This document shows positions 8,541-16,841 of a DNA stretch of 64,000 nt, piece after piece. The stretch lies in assembly GCF_900101495.1 (NCBI RefSeq), contig NZ_FMUS01000010.1, positions 1-64,000 on the forward strand, given 5' to 3'. Below the pieces are notes generated by a model, which saw only the letters and a program-made list of their open reading frames with translations, was not told where the DNA came from and did no database searches. Each line of letters opens with the position of its first letter. The stretch's first letter is position 1. Source of the DNA: Alkaliphilus peptidifermentans DSM 18978. Its GTDB lineage: Bacteria; Bacillota; Clostridia; Peptostreptococcales; Natronincolaceae. The position numbers and the translations under genes are program-made.

Positions 8541-8819
8541 TTTACAGGTACCGTGCAGGGAGGTATTATCTCAACAGTATTGGCAAACATATAGCTTAAC
8601 GATTTTGACTGGACAATTGGGAGAAAGTATCATCCCCCCAAAGGAAGATACAAGCATATTAGCTCAGACAGAAGAAAACTCAGGGAAAAGGGAGTTAGCC
8701 CCAAATATCTAATAAGATATTGTGATGACTGGAATGAATTCAAGGAAAAGCTAAGAAGAAATTATCCAATACAAAAACCATTCATGGAAAGTAAAAACGA
8801 ACAAATGGTACTAATTATA
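8541..8819 (+). pseudogene. group II intron reverse transcriptase remnant
   Basis: FTGTVQGGIISTVLANI (stop near 8593) matches the GTPQGG..SP.LANI motif of group II intron reverse transcriptases. It is followed in frame by FDWTIGRKYHPPKGRY, HISSDRRKLREKGVSPKYL and IRYCDDW, where the usual active site is YADD. The stop codon, the missing palm and finger regions and the missing thumb show it is dead. Confidence 0.7.
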
Positions 8820-8849
8820 TAAGCTGAACTGCGGAAGTAGAGATATACA

Positions 8850-8945
8850 ACTGAGGAGCCCAGTGCGGGAAATCTGCATGCTGGGATCTGTGCCAGGGGC
8901 GATGGGTGACTGTCGGCTCTATGGTGACTGTGACATCTCTACCAT
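8850..8945 (+). ncRNA. group II intron domain V/VI remnant
   Basis: From 8856 GAGCCCAGTGCGGGAAATCT folds with the following GCATGCTGGGATCT into a domain-V-like hairpin. It has the AGC triad at its base, a GAAA tetraloop and a two-base bulge. A second stem-loop follows (GGGCGATGG... to about 8945) as domain VI would. Together with the reverse transcriptase remnant just upstream, this marks the 3' end of a group II intron whose 5' ribozyme part is gone. Confidence 0.65.
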
Positions 8946-9096
8946 AGGTTAATAGCTTGGTAAAAATTGATTTCATAATAGATGCATAAGGCGAAGTAAA
9001 GAAATACATATTCCAGGTAAAGCAAGTATGGATTAGAATTTAGGTTAAGTCAAAAATTTGCTTATACTATAAAGGATTGAGGAGGGGAACTTACTT

Positions 9097-10191
9097 ATGA
9101 AATTAATTTTAACTAGACTAACAGCAGTTATAGTTATCACATCTTTGATGCTTGCAACTGCTTGCGAAATAAATAAGAAGAAGGAATTAAATACATTTAA
9201 TACAGAGGTAAAAGAAGAAATAAATGAAATATTAAGTGGGCTAAATTTTAGAGGGACGATTCTCATTGCCCAAGGGGATAAAACCTATATTACAAGTAGG
9301 GGAGAATATTCTGATAATGATTTAATGTATCCTATAGGATCCATTACTAAGGTTTTTACATCAGTAGCTATTATGAAACTTCAAGAAGATGGAGCATTAA
9401 ATTTGGATGATAAATTATCAAAGTATATTCCTGAAATGAAACACGCAGATTCGATTACAATAAGAAATTTATTATCCCACAGATCTGGAATTCCACGTGA
9501 TGTTTTAAAATTTTTTGATTTAGGTAATAATATTGAGGGGTCAAAAAGAATGTATAAATATGGGTCTGAGCATTATTCAGACATGTCTCGTTCTGAATTC
9601 AACAATATTATAGTGAGTGGTGATTTTGAATTATTGTCTGACCCTAATGATAGGTTTTTCTATTCTAACTTCGGTTATGTATTATTAGGTATAGTTATTG
9701 AAAGAGTATCAGAAAAAAGTTATATGGAATATCTTGATGAAATTATTTTCAAACCACTTAATATTGAAGATATAGGCTTTTGGGAAAACAGCGAAAAAGA
9801 TAAATATGCAAGATCAATTTATTATAATGAAGAAGAACTATATGCTACCAGAAAATTTGGCCATTTAGTAACACAATCGGCAGGAGGATTATACGCAACA
9901 GCAGAAAGTCTTTTACAGTTTGCTAAAGCATTACAAACAAATCAGATCCTACAATCAAAAAGTTTTGAAGAAATGACAACAAGAATAGATGGTTACTATG
10001 GTTTAGGCATAATGATAGACTTAAAAGGAAATTATTTTCATTTTGGTACTTTTAGTAGTTTTAGTTCTATGCTAAAAATTTATAAAGAAACTAACAATAC
10101 TATTATTATTTTAATGAATGATATAGACTCTCGCAAGTTAAGCGTTGTAGAGGATCAAATTTTAAAAGTGATTAATCAAGAAAACCAATAA
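9097..10191 (+). CDS. serine hydrolase lipoprotein of the beta-lactamase fold
   Basis: 364 residues. A lipoprotein signal peptide ends LATAC with the lipidated Cys23, so it acts outside the membrane. The class C beta-lactamase / PBP-like domain shows SITK (Ser82, Lys85), YSN (Tyr189, Asn191) and HFG (315-317), all three active-site motifs. Such proteins are usually D,D-peptidases or esterases, and true beta-lactamase activity cannot be claimed. RBS GAGGAGGGG precedes the ATG. It lies between the intron remnant and the Nudix gene with no repeat on either side. Confidence 0.9.
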   Translation: MKLILTRLTAVIVITSLMLATACEINKKKELNTFNTEVKEEINEILSGLNFRGTILIAQGDKTYITSRGEYSDNDLMYPIGSITKVFTSVAIMKLQEDGALNLDDKLSKYIPEMKHADSITIRNLLSHRSGIPRDVLKFFDLGNNIEGSKRMYKYGSEHYSDMSRSEFNNIIVSGDFELLSDPNDRFFYSNFGYVLLGIVIERVSEKSYMEYLDEIIFKPLNIEDIGFWENSEKDKYARSIYYNEEELYATRKFGHLVTQSAGGLYATAESLLQFAKALQTNQILQSKSFEEMTTRIDGYYGLGIMIDLKGNYFHFGTFSSFSSMLKIYKETNNTIIILMNDIDSRKLSVVEDQILKVINQENQ

Positions 10192-10307
10192 ATAAGTTTT
10201 AATTAGTGAAATTTCTGAAGCTACGCTATTGATGGATATTGTGAAGCAAAGGTAATATTATGGGTAGAGTTTCTATATTTCATTATAAAAACAAAGGGGA
10301 GAAATAG

Positions 10308-10742
10308 ATGTTAAATGTAAAATTTTACAATGTAAATACAGTAGAAGAAAGCAAATTGAAATATGCTGTTATTATGTCAAAATTTAATAAAAGATGGATA
10401 TTTGCAAGACATAGAGAACGGGAAACTTGGGAAATTCCAGGTGGGCGAAAAGAGAAAAATGAAAATATAAACACTACTGCCTCAAGAGAATTAATAGAAG
10501 AAACAGGGGCGAAGGAGTTTGTAATTACCCCCGTATGTATTTATTCAGTAGATAATGGAGAAAGTGAATCCTTTGGACAATTATTTTATGCAGAAATAAA
10601 ACATCTTGGTGAATTAGCTAATTCAGAAATCGATGAGATACAATTATTTGATGATATACCTGAAAACTTAACATATCCACTTATTCAACCATATTTATTT
10701 GAAAGAGTAGAAGGATATTGTACAAGTAATAAAATTTCTTAG
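10308..10742 (+). CDS. Nudix hydrolase
   Basis: 144 residues. The Nudix box runs from Gly46 to Ala68, with GGRKEKNENINTTASRELIE then ETGA giving the required E, RE and EE residues for divalent metal and diphosphate hydrolysis. The substrate is not predictable. RBS GGGGAG precedes the ATG. The gene follows the hydrolase at 9097 with a 116-base spacer and no repeat, making this a two-gene unit. The IS91-like element begins 83 bases downstream. Confidence 0.92.
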   Translation: MLNVKFYNVNTVEESKLKYAVIMSKFNKRWIFARHRERETWEIPGGRKEKNENINTTASRELIEETGAKEFVITPVCIYSVDNGESESFGQLFYAEIKHLGELANSEIDEIQLFDDIPENLTYPLIQPYLFERVEGYCTSNKIS

Positions 10743-10832
10743 TAGTTTCTTTTGAAGACGTCTTAAAGATAACAAAAATAATAGTATATGTAGAGAATAT
10801 AGAGTTACCGAGACGATCACATAACATTTAGC

Positions 10833-10902
10833 GGTGTATCAGAAGTTGAGCAAAAAATGTTCCCGCTTAAACGAGAACTCAGAGCTCAATTTCTGATACA
10901 CC
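10833..10902 (-). repeat. IS left-end inverted repeat (possible terIS/oriIS hairpin)
   Basis: GGTGTATCAGAAGTTGAGC at 10833-10851 pairs with GCTCAATTTCTGATACACC at 10884-10902, with 18 of 19 bases matched. HUH transposons recognise subterminal hairpins, so this is a likely end signal. The same hairpin is at 7559-7628 in the derivative. Confidence 0.8.
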
Positions 10903-11869
10903 TTGTTGAACGAAGCGGCGGGGATTTTAACGAATTTAGGTGGTAGAACATGAAGGAGAAACCGTCGAATAAATTCCAAAGCATCCAAAGACATAAGTTT
11001 CTGTTTACCACCATCCTTGTAGTCCTTACACTTAAAAGTAACTATATCATTTTCAACCTTAACAATACGATGATTGAGATGGCAACTCGATGAGTATAAT
11101 TCCCAAGGTATTTCATGACATGACTAGGCTTTTTTAAGTTAGGCTTAGAATTGACATTCCAAGGTATAGAATATAAAAAGTCAATAAGCTCCTGGAAGTT
11201 ACGGGGATATTGTAAATAGTCGATATCACCAAAAAAGTTAAGCTCATTATTGGCATATATCCGGTTAAGATAAAAGAGAAATTTGCCTCCGAACACACTT
11301 CCAAGAACCTTAACATGGATAAAGAACTTCTTTTTCGTATGAATAAATCTAGTATTATTCATAGCTAAGCCACCACCAGGAAGGATACAGTGAATATGAG
11401 GGTGAAACATAAGGTTTTGTCCCCAAGTATGTAAAATAGCAGAAAATCCAATGTTAGCACCCAAGTGTTTAGGATCACTAGAAAGCTCCAAAAGAGTTTC
11501 ACAAGCAGCTTTAAACAAAAGATTATATATTTTCTCTTGGTTAAACAGAGTAATTGAGCGCAGCTCTTGGGGAAGAGTAAAAACTACGTGAAAGTAGTGT
11601 GTTAGCAGCAAAGATTGCTCTTGTTTATTCAACCACTGCTCTCTTTTAAAATCTTGACATTGGGGGCAGTGTCTATTTCTACAGGAGTTGTAGGAAATGA
11701 CTTCATGACCACATTCATTACAAGTATGAACATGAGCATTTAAGGCAGAAGTCCGACAGGACTCGATAGCTTTCATTACCTTTGCTTGATTATTAGTTAC
11801 CCCATATTTTTCACGATACAATGTGCCATATTCTTTGAAGATACTCTGAATATCTGCCATATTACTCAC
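10839..11869 (-). pseudogene. IS91-family HUH transposase, frameshifted
   Basis: Open from ATG 11869 to a stop at 11042 (275 residues). An N-terminal zinc-binding domain has Cys 50, 53, 63, 68 and 71. The HUH motif HPHIH is at 156-160 and the paired tyrosines YLGNY at 254-258, so the catalytic core is intact. Right after YTHRVAIS one base is missing near 11074. In the shifted frame the protein continues with NHRIVKVENDIVTFKCKDYK and then IRRFLLHVLPPKFVKI, stopping at 10839. The derivative at 7552 carries the same lesion. The start overlaps the recombinase gene by eight bases. Confidence 0.85.
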
Positions 11870-12698
11870 CTAATGTATCTAAAGGACTGATAATATTTAA
11901 AATATCCTTGCTGGTTAAATGCAGATAAATACTGGTAGTTTGAATGTTGGTATGCCCAAGAAGTTTTTGTATATAGACAAGATCAACACCAGATTTAAGA
12001 AGATGAGTAGCAAAGCTATGTCTTAAAGAATGAATAGACACATCTTTAATAATACCAGCTTTATCTTTGGCATCTTGAAAAACCTTCTGAATGGTCCTAA
12101 CGGATAAAGGTGCTAAAGTTAATTCATTAGGAAATAGCCAATCAGAAGGTCGATACACCTTGAAATACTCACGAAGAACTAACAAATTAGCTTTACCCAA
12201 TAAGGAATAACGGTCTTTATTTCCTTTTGCATCGTGAATATGAATCTGCATGTTACCGCTGTCAATATCAGAAATTTTTAAATTACAAACCTCACTAACC
12301 CGAAGCCCAGCAGAATAGGTGGTCGTCAAAATAGCTTTGTGTTTTAAATTAGAAGTTAAAGCTAATATGCTTTTTACCTCATCCTTAGATAAAACAACCG
12401 GAAGCTTTTTAGCTTTTTTAACCCTAGGAATGTTTTTCATATTCCGATCACGGTTCAAGGTTGTTTCAAAGAAAAACTTAATAGAGCTATAGGCAGTATT
12501 TACAAAAGAACAGCTTAGCTTTCTTACAGAAATACTGTGGAATAAGTAATCACGAATATCCTCCTCACTAAGCAATTCAGGGGATTTACCATAATGATTA
12601 GAGAAATGCTTCACATTATCCAAATAAGTCTTTTGAGTGTTTTTACTATAGCCTCGCAGAACCAAATCCATTTTCATTTTTTCTAATAACTTAGACAT
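11862..12698 (-). CDS. tyrosine recombinase of the IS91-like element
   Basis: 278 residues, XerC/D-like. The SAM-like DNA-binding N-terminus (RGYSKNTQKTYLDNVKHF) is followed by the catalytic domain with Arg133 (AGLRVSE), His223 and Arg226 (HSLRHSFATH), His249 (LLGHTN) and Tyr258 (TTSIYLHL), all present. It lacks the extra helix segment that marks IntI integron integrases, so I do not call it IntI. RBS AAAGGAG precedes the ATG. It is translated first, with the transposase overlapping its 3' end. Such recombinases accompany some IS91-group elements; their role is unclear. Confidence 0.88.
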   Translation of the reverse strand: MSKLLEKMKMDLVLRGYSKNTQKTYLDNVKHFSNHYGKSPELLSEEDIRDYLFHSISVRKLSCSFVNTAYSSIKFFFETTLNRDRNMKNIPRVKKAKKLPVVLSKDEVKSILALTSNLKHKAILTTTYSAGLRVSEVCNLKISDIDSGNMQIHIHDAKGNKDRYSLLGKANLLVLREYFKVYRPSDWLFPNELTLAPLSVRTIQKVFQDAKDKAGIIKDVSIHSLRHSFATHLLKSGVDLVYIQKLLGHTNIQTTSIYLHLTSKDILNIISPLDTLGE

Positions 12699-12830
12699 AA
12701 AAAAGCTCCTTTACAAAATATTTTTAAATACAATATCATCGTAAAGGAAAAAACAAAGATATGTCTAATAGATATATTTAAAGGAAAATTTGGTGGGTTT
12801 AAAAAGCCACCGAGATAAGCGGTTTAGTTC

Positions 12831-12972
12831 AACAATGTTTTTGCGCAAGGGTGCTGATAGCACGTATTTAGGGAAAGATCAGAGCACCACACCTTCTCAC
12901 TGGGTGCGAGCACCACCAGGGGGAAAGGGCAAGCGGGTCCAGTTCGAAGCCGTCGTAAACACGGAAACGTTA
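12831..12972 (+). repeat. attC-like repeat R11 (5' end joined to IS)
   Basis: AACAATGTTTTTGCGCAAGG follows directly on the IS end. The B-type centre has hairpin GGGTGCGAGCACC. L' is GTAAACAC and the end CGTTATATG. Its R'' is either replaced by or shared with the IS end GTTCAAC, which itself fits RYYYAAC. Confidence 0.85.
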
Positions 12973-13035
12973 TATGGATTTGCTGGGTCACATGTAGAGG
13001 GTTGGTAAAAAATTGAATTAAAAGGACTGAATAAA

Positions 13036-13449
13036 ATGTTAATATATCCGCATAAAGCTGTTTTTGGCTGGGATGGAGATAATGGAATAGGGGATATGCT
13101 GATTCTAGATATAACTGATGGAAAAAAAACAGCAACATGCAGTTTCAAAGAAGAATATACGGAACTAGAATTACAAGAGCTTTTTGAAACAAAAGGGAGA
13201 ATCGTTACTGTAGAAGATCACGAAGGAATACCTAGATGTAATATAAGAATTATTGATATTTTTGAAACTACATTTGGAAATCCTGATTTAAGATTGGTTA
13301 AGGGAGAAGGAAATGGAGAAGATGTAAAAAAGTTTCAAGAAGACCATCGCCATGCTTGGAATCAAACAGTAAAGGATAAAAAATTGACTGACGATACACT
13401 GCTTATAGTTGAGTTGTTTGAATTAGTAGAAGTAGCGAAATTAGTATAG
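13036..13449 (+). CDS. ASCH domain protein
   Basis: 137 residues with the ASCH/PUA-like fold. The signature is DGKKTATCSFKEEY near the N-terminus, GRIVTVEDHEGIPRCNIRII in the middle and the acidic EEDH-type tail region (KKFQEDHRHAW). ASCH proteins bind RNA or modified nucleosides, and one family is a cytidine-amidohydrolase; the role here is not set. A weak RBS (AAAAGGACTG) lies before the ATG. It is the only intact gene between R11 and R12. Confidence 0.82.
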   Translation: MLIYPHKAVFGWDGDNGIGDMLILDITDGKKTATCSFKEEYTELELQELFETKGRIVTVEDHEGIPRCNIRIIDIFETTFGNPDLRLVKGEGNGEDVKKFQEDHRHAWNQTVKDKKLTDDTLLIVELFELVEVAKLV

Positions 13450-13467
13450 TCTAGAAAAAATATTTGA

Positions 13468-13566
13468 ACACCTAGAGGATGTATAAATGGTCTATTAGGA
13501 CTTGATTTACTTATGAAAATTGGAGCAGTAATTGACTTGAATGAATTAGCAATTAGAGTAAGATAA
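13468..13566 (+). pseudogene. retropepsin-like aspartic protease C-terminal remnant
   Basis: The frame reads GLLGLDLLMKIGAVIDLNEL and ends IRVR. GLLG(L/M)D.L..FGAVIDL is the usual closing segment of clostridial retropepsin-like proteases. No start and no catalytic DTG is present. It is a scrap left between the ASCH gene and the terminator. Confidence 0.5.
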
Positions 13567-13582
13567 GTAAACCGGGAGATAG

Positions 13583-13613
13583 ATAGTCGCCTCAGTTGCG
13601 GCTATTATTTTTT
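13583..13613 (+). terminator. intrinsic terminator
   Basis: ATAGTCGC CTCAGTT GCGGCTAT is an 8-bp stem with one G-T pair, followed by TATTTTTTG. It is one of the few classic terminators in the array and lies between the protease scrap and repeat R12. Confidence 0.8.
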
Positions 13614-13629
13614 GCTGTATGACTCCGTG

Positions 13630-13769
13630 TAACACTTTGTTTACGGGAGTGGGGACGGTACGTGTTAAGGGAAAGATCAGGGCACCACATCCCTTCACCG
13701 GGAACGACTTCCGCCAGGATGGTCTATCTGTGGGGTCCGGTTCAGGAACGTCGTGAAGCCAAGACGTTA
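13630..13769 (+). repeat. attC-like repeat R12
   Basis: Subfamily A. L'' is TTGTTTAC and the centre is damaged to GGGAACGACTTCC. L' is changed to GTGAAGCC, so the inner stem is broken. It ends CGTTAGAT, an exact GTTRRRY core. Confidence 0.85.
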
Positions 13770-13853
13770 GATGACATCTATTAATTGAGTACTTTAGAGT
13801 GAGTTTTTTAAAAATATCAGAACTAATTTAATATAAATAAGGAGCTGAATAGA

Positions 13854-14711
13854 TTGAAATTAAGAAATTTTCTACCGTTAATCATTGCCTTGCCATCAGT
13901 TGTCATTGGTGCTGTAGCCATGTATTTAAATAAAATCTCAATAGGTATATGGAGTCAAAATATTGTTGTACTAATAATCTTGGGATTTTTTTCCTATTTA
14001 TTTTTGAAAGAAAAACCTAAAATTAGTAAAAGTAACTCTTTTGGTTTTATTGTTCCAATAACAATAATTCTCTTATTTCTAACATTTTTAGATAGTGGTT
14101 TAGATGGTGTTCATAGATGGGTATCTATCGGTCCAATTAAGCTGAACGTTGCAAGTATAATGTTACCTATTTTAATTATAGAATTATGGAGAATTTTAAA
14201 AATATTAAATTGGTGGTATTCCATGATAATTACCATAGCAATTTCTATTTTACTCGCTTTACAACCCGATGCATCACAAACAACGGGGTTTATATTTCCA
14301 ATGATAATATTATTATTAAGTAAAGCCAACAAGAGTGTTATTCGATATAGTATTATAAGCTTAATATCAGTAATTCCTATAATATCTTGGATTTTTATTG
14401 ATAGCTTACCTCCTATTGATTATGTTGAAGAAATTGTGTTAATGGTCAAAAACTTAGGTGCAGTATGGTTTCTGATAGGAATTAGTTCTCTAGCACTATT
14501 GCCACTACCTTTCATAATATTTCCATCGAAGAATTATAGGTTAGTATCGATATGTCTTGGTTTGTACTTTATAATTATATTAATTTCTACATTGTTTGGT
14601 AATTTTCCAGTTCCACTGATGGGTTATGGAATTTCTCCAATAATCGGTTATTTTATAGCTATAACATGGTTATTAAAAGTTAACACAAAGGTTTTCAAGC
14701 TACAAGCATAG
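13854..14711 (+). CDS. FtsW/RodA/SpoVE-like membrane protein
   Basis: 285 residues with about nine predicted membrane segments. GVHRWVSIGPIKLNVASIML (residues about 83-102) and ALQPDASQTTGFIFPMIILL match the conserved G(A)KRWI.LGP...QPSE and QPDlGts segments of SEDS glycosyltransferases. It is shorter than true RodA or FtsW (about 370-400 residues) and lacks the later conserved region, so polymerase activity is doubtful. It starts with TTG behind GGAG. Single gene between R12 and R13. Confidence 0.72.
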   Translation: MKLRNFLPLIIALPSVVIGAVAMYLNKISIGIWSQNIVVLIILGFFSYLFLKEKPKISKSNSFGFIVPITIILLFLTFLDSGLDGVHRWVSIGPIKLNVASIMLPILIIELWRILKILNWWYSMIITIAISILLALQPDASQTTGFIFPMIILLLSKANKSVIRYSIISLISVIPIISWIFIDSLPPIDYVEEIVLMVKNLGAVWFLIGISSLALLPLPFIIFPSKNYRLVSICLGLYFIIILISTLFGNFPVPLMGYGISPIIGYFIAITWLLKVNTKVFKLQA

Positions 14712-14753
14712 TCATTTGAATGTTTTTTAAGGGATGATGAAGAGGACGGCATA

Positions 14754-14894
14754 TAACAATGCATTTGCATAAAGGTGTTGGAAGCATGTTTTTGGGGCAG
14801 GTTCAGCACCACACCTTCTCACTGGGAGCTAAGCTCCTCTATGGGGTATTCCTATAGGGTCCAGTTCGAAGGCGTCGCAAATGCGGGAACGTTA
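14754..14894 (+). repeat. attC-like repeat R13
   Basis: Cleanest subfamily B copy. R'' ATATAAC and R' GTTATAT are exact reverse complements, as are L'' GCATTTGC and L' GCAAATGC. The centre hairpin is GGGAGCTAAGCTCC. Confidence 0.93.
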
Positions 14895-14966
14895 TATGAC
14901 ATTGTGAGCTAGTATTAGCATCTATGTTTGAGTGAATTGAAATTCGTTAGAAGGAAGGTTAACAAT

Positions 14967-15491
14967 ATGGATAGAAAAGTGGTTCTTTATATTGCTACAA
15001 GTTTAGATGGATATATCGCAACTGAGAATGATTCATTAGAATGGCTATTTAAGACAGATGGCGAAGGAGATAATGGATATTCAGAGTTTACTAAAACAAT
15101 AGATACGATTATTCTTGGTAGAAGAACATATGATTGGATCATGAATATGGAATTAGGTAAGTTTCCGTATCAAAACAAGAAGTGCTATGTATTTTCTAAC
15201 ACGATATTTGAAAGTAATGAGAATGTAGAATTTATTAGTGAAGATACATTAAATTTCTTGAACAGAATTAAAAAAACTAGTGGTAAAAACATTTGGATAG
15301 TTGGTGGCGGAGAATTGCTGCATCATTTTATTAAGGAAAAGTTAATTGATGAATATATTATAACAGTGGCTCCTATATTAATCGGCAAGGGGATTCCGTT
15401 GTTTAAAAGAATTGATGTTGAAGTGGATTTAGAATTAAAAAGTATAAGACGTTTTAATCAATTTGTTGAACTTCATTACAAGTCTAAGTAA
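14967..15491 (+). CDS. dihydrofolate reductase family protein (RibD C-terminal type)
   Basis: 174 residues of the RibD_C/DHFR-like fold. Visible are YIATSLDGYIATEND at the N-terminus, TIILGRRTYDWI, and the NADPH-binding NIWIVGGGELLHHFI, followed by YIITVAPILIGKG. It is likely an NADPH-dependent reductase of unknown substrate. The ATG at 14967, with GGAAGG upstream, is preferred over the in-frame ATG at 14928. Single gene between R13 and R14. Confidence 0.9.
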   Translation: MDRKVVLYIATSLDGYIATENDSLEWLFKTDGEGDNGYSEFTKTIDTIILGRRTYDWIMNMELGKFPYQNKKCYVFSNTIFESNENVEFISEDTLNFLNRIKKTSGKNIWIVGGGELLHHFIKEKLIDEYIITVAPILIGKGIPLFKRIDVEVDLELKSIRRFNQFVELHYKSK

Positions 15492-15597
15492 TGTAAATGG
15501 ACAAGGTTAATGTAACGGCAACTTCCGCTCACAACATCACATAACAGGTTGTTGTCAACATCACCGGCTTGAAGGTTTTGTGACTCGGAAGTAATTG

Positions 15598-15740
15598 AGC
15601 AGCGCGTTTGCATAAAGGTGCTGGAAGCACGTGTCAAGGGAAAGGTCAGCACACCACATCCCTTCACCGGGAACGAAGTTCCGCCAAGATGGTCTATCTT
15701 TGGGGTCCAGCTCGAAGACGTCATAAACACAGAGACGATA
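15598..15740 (+). repeat. attC-like repeat R14 (both ends mutated)
   Basis: GCGTTTGCATAAAGGTGCTG gives a B left arm, with an A centre (GGGAACGAAGTTCC). L' is ATAAACAC. R'' is GAGC instead of TAAC and R' is CGATA instead of CGTTA. It is followed by a tail block ATAAAATCGCGCGC with the hairpin GTGACATCGTGTCAC. The bases before it (15492-15597) hold no gene. Confidence 0.8.
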
Positions 15741-15810
15741 TAAAATCGCGCGCAAAACCTGCCGTGACATCGTGTCACAGATTTATTAAGAGAGGTATTG
15801 AAGGAGAAAA

Positions 15811-16515
15811 ATGAAAAGTAGTATTGATGATTTAAAAAAGCGTGGATATATTGAAAATATTGATATGAAGGATTATCAGAATCTATCACATGAAGAATTG
15901 TATATTTTGATTAAATCTCAAAAAGCTTATGAAAGAACTATAGCAGCTAGATTGCTTGGCGAAAATGTTCTAGATGAAGTAAGTGATATTCTTATAGAGG
16001 TACTTAGTAAGGAAAAAAATCTCTATACAAAAATTGAGATTTGCAATGTGCTAGAAAAGTGTAGTACAAACGAGGCGAAAAAAATGATTGTGCTATTGGG
16101 TAAAATTGGTGATAATCAGCACCATACTTTACCGCAAAGCATTTCAAAAAAAGTGAGCTATCCTTTGCCAAGGGATATTATTGCACGAACACTTGCTAAA
16201 ATGAATATAAAAGTTTTACCTTTAATGATAGCTAGTAGAGATATTCATGCTATTCGGGAAATTATTGACTCTATAGGCTTTATGTGTTTTTATAATAATG
16301 TTTCTAATGAGAAGTTTATTGTTGGAAAGTTGGTAGAGTGTTTTGAAATCCACAAAGATGATGAAATTATTAGGTGGAAGATTGTGATGGCTTTTTCATC
16401 TTTTCAGGATAAAGATATTGTTTGTCGGCTTGAAGATGTAAAATTAAATGATAAAGAAGCATTAATTAGAGAAGAAGCAAAAAGATCATTGAGCCTAATA
16501 AAAAGGTGTATTTAA
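15811..16515 (+). CDS. HEAT-repeat-like protein
   Basis: 234 residues, helical throughout, no signal peptide. Paired helices of about 30 residues (ERTIAARLLGENVLDEVSDI, YTKIEICNVLEKCSTNEAKK, ALIREEAKRSLSLIKRCI) fit HEAT/PBS-lyase-type repeats that act as binding scaffolds. The partner is unknown. RBS GAAGGAG precedes the ATG. Single gene between R14 and R15, ending at the tail hairpin. Confidence 0.75.
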   Translation: MKSSIDDLKKRGYIENIDMKDYQNLSHEELYILIKSQKAYERTIAARLLGENVLDEVSDILIEVLSKEKNLYTKIEICNVLEKCSTNEAKKMIVLLGKIGDNQHHTLPQSISKKVSYPLPRDIIARTLAKMNIKVLPLMIASRDIHAIREIIDSIGFMCFYNNVSNEKFIVGKLVECFEIHKDDEIIRWKIVMAFSSFQDKDIVCRLEDVKLNDKEALIREEAKRSLSLIKRCI

Positions 16516-16538
16516 GGGGCTGACGTCCTGTCAGCCGC
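16516..16538 (+). other. inter-repeat tail hairpin
   Basis: GGGGCTGACGTCCTGTCAGC begins at the HEAT gene stop. Stem GGCTGAC/GTCAGCC encloses the conserved loop; compare GGGCGAC/GTCGCCC at 18031. Confidence 0.7.
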
Positions 16539-16565
16539 TGGTCTTTGGGGGCGCGCGACATTACA

Positions 16566-16705
16566 TAACAGAACATTTGCATAAAGGTGCTGGAAGCACG
16601 TTTTTGGGGAGTGTTCAGCACCACACCTTCTCACTGGGTGCAAGCACCACTAATGGGTGTTCCTTTAGGGTTCAGCTCGAAGGCGTCGCAAACACAGAGG
16701 CGTTA
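16566..16705 (+). repeat. attC-like repeat R15
   Basis: Subfamily B. L'' is ACATTTGC and L' GCAAACAC, with hairpin GGGTGCAAGCACC. It ends CGTTACAC. Confidence 0.9.
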
Positions 16706-16841
16706 CACAACAGACCGATTAACTTGGGCACCTTCCTGGCATGATAAGTATTAGGGTGGATTTTTCATAAGGAATACATAGAAAATTTAAAATATTAGCG
16801 CTTACTAAACTACAGTAAAATAAATTTAAGGGGGTAATAAA

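Larger units (their letters stand above)
10826..12833 (-). mobile_element. IS91-like element with tyrosine recombinase
   Basis: About 2.0 kb, with both genes on the minus strand. The left end carries a long hairpin. The right end is GCCACCGAGATAAGCGG then TTTAGTTCAAC. The left flank ends CACATAAC and the right flank continues AATGTTTTTGCGC, i.e. the two halves of one attC-like repeat split just after its R'' box. The 472-bp derivative at 7552 is flanked in the same way. No target duplication beyond a possible AAC is seen, as expected of HUH-type rolling-circle elements. Confidence 0.85.

Noticed and set aside
9097-10191. Calling the serine hydrolase a beta-lactamase
   Set aside because: SxxK, YxN and HxG are shared with D,D-peptidases and esterases, and nothing in the sequence decides between them.
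11862-12698. Calling the tyrosine recombinase an integron integrase IntI
   Set aside because: It lacks the additional IntI segment between the conserved boxes and is encoded inside an IS91-like element, overlapping its transposase.
12790-13008. Plus-strand open frame of 72 codons across the IS end and R11
   Set aside because: It is made entirely of IS end and repeat sequence and has no homologous protein pattern.
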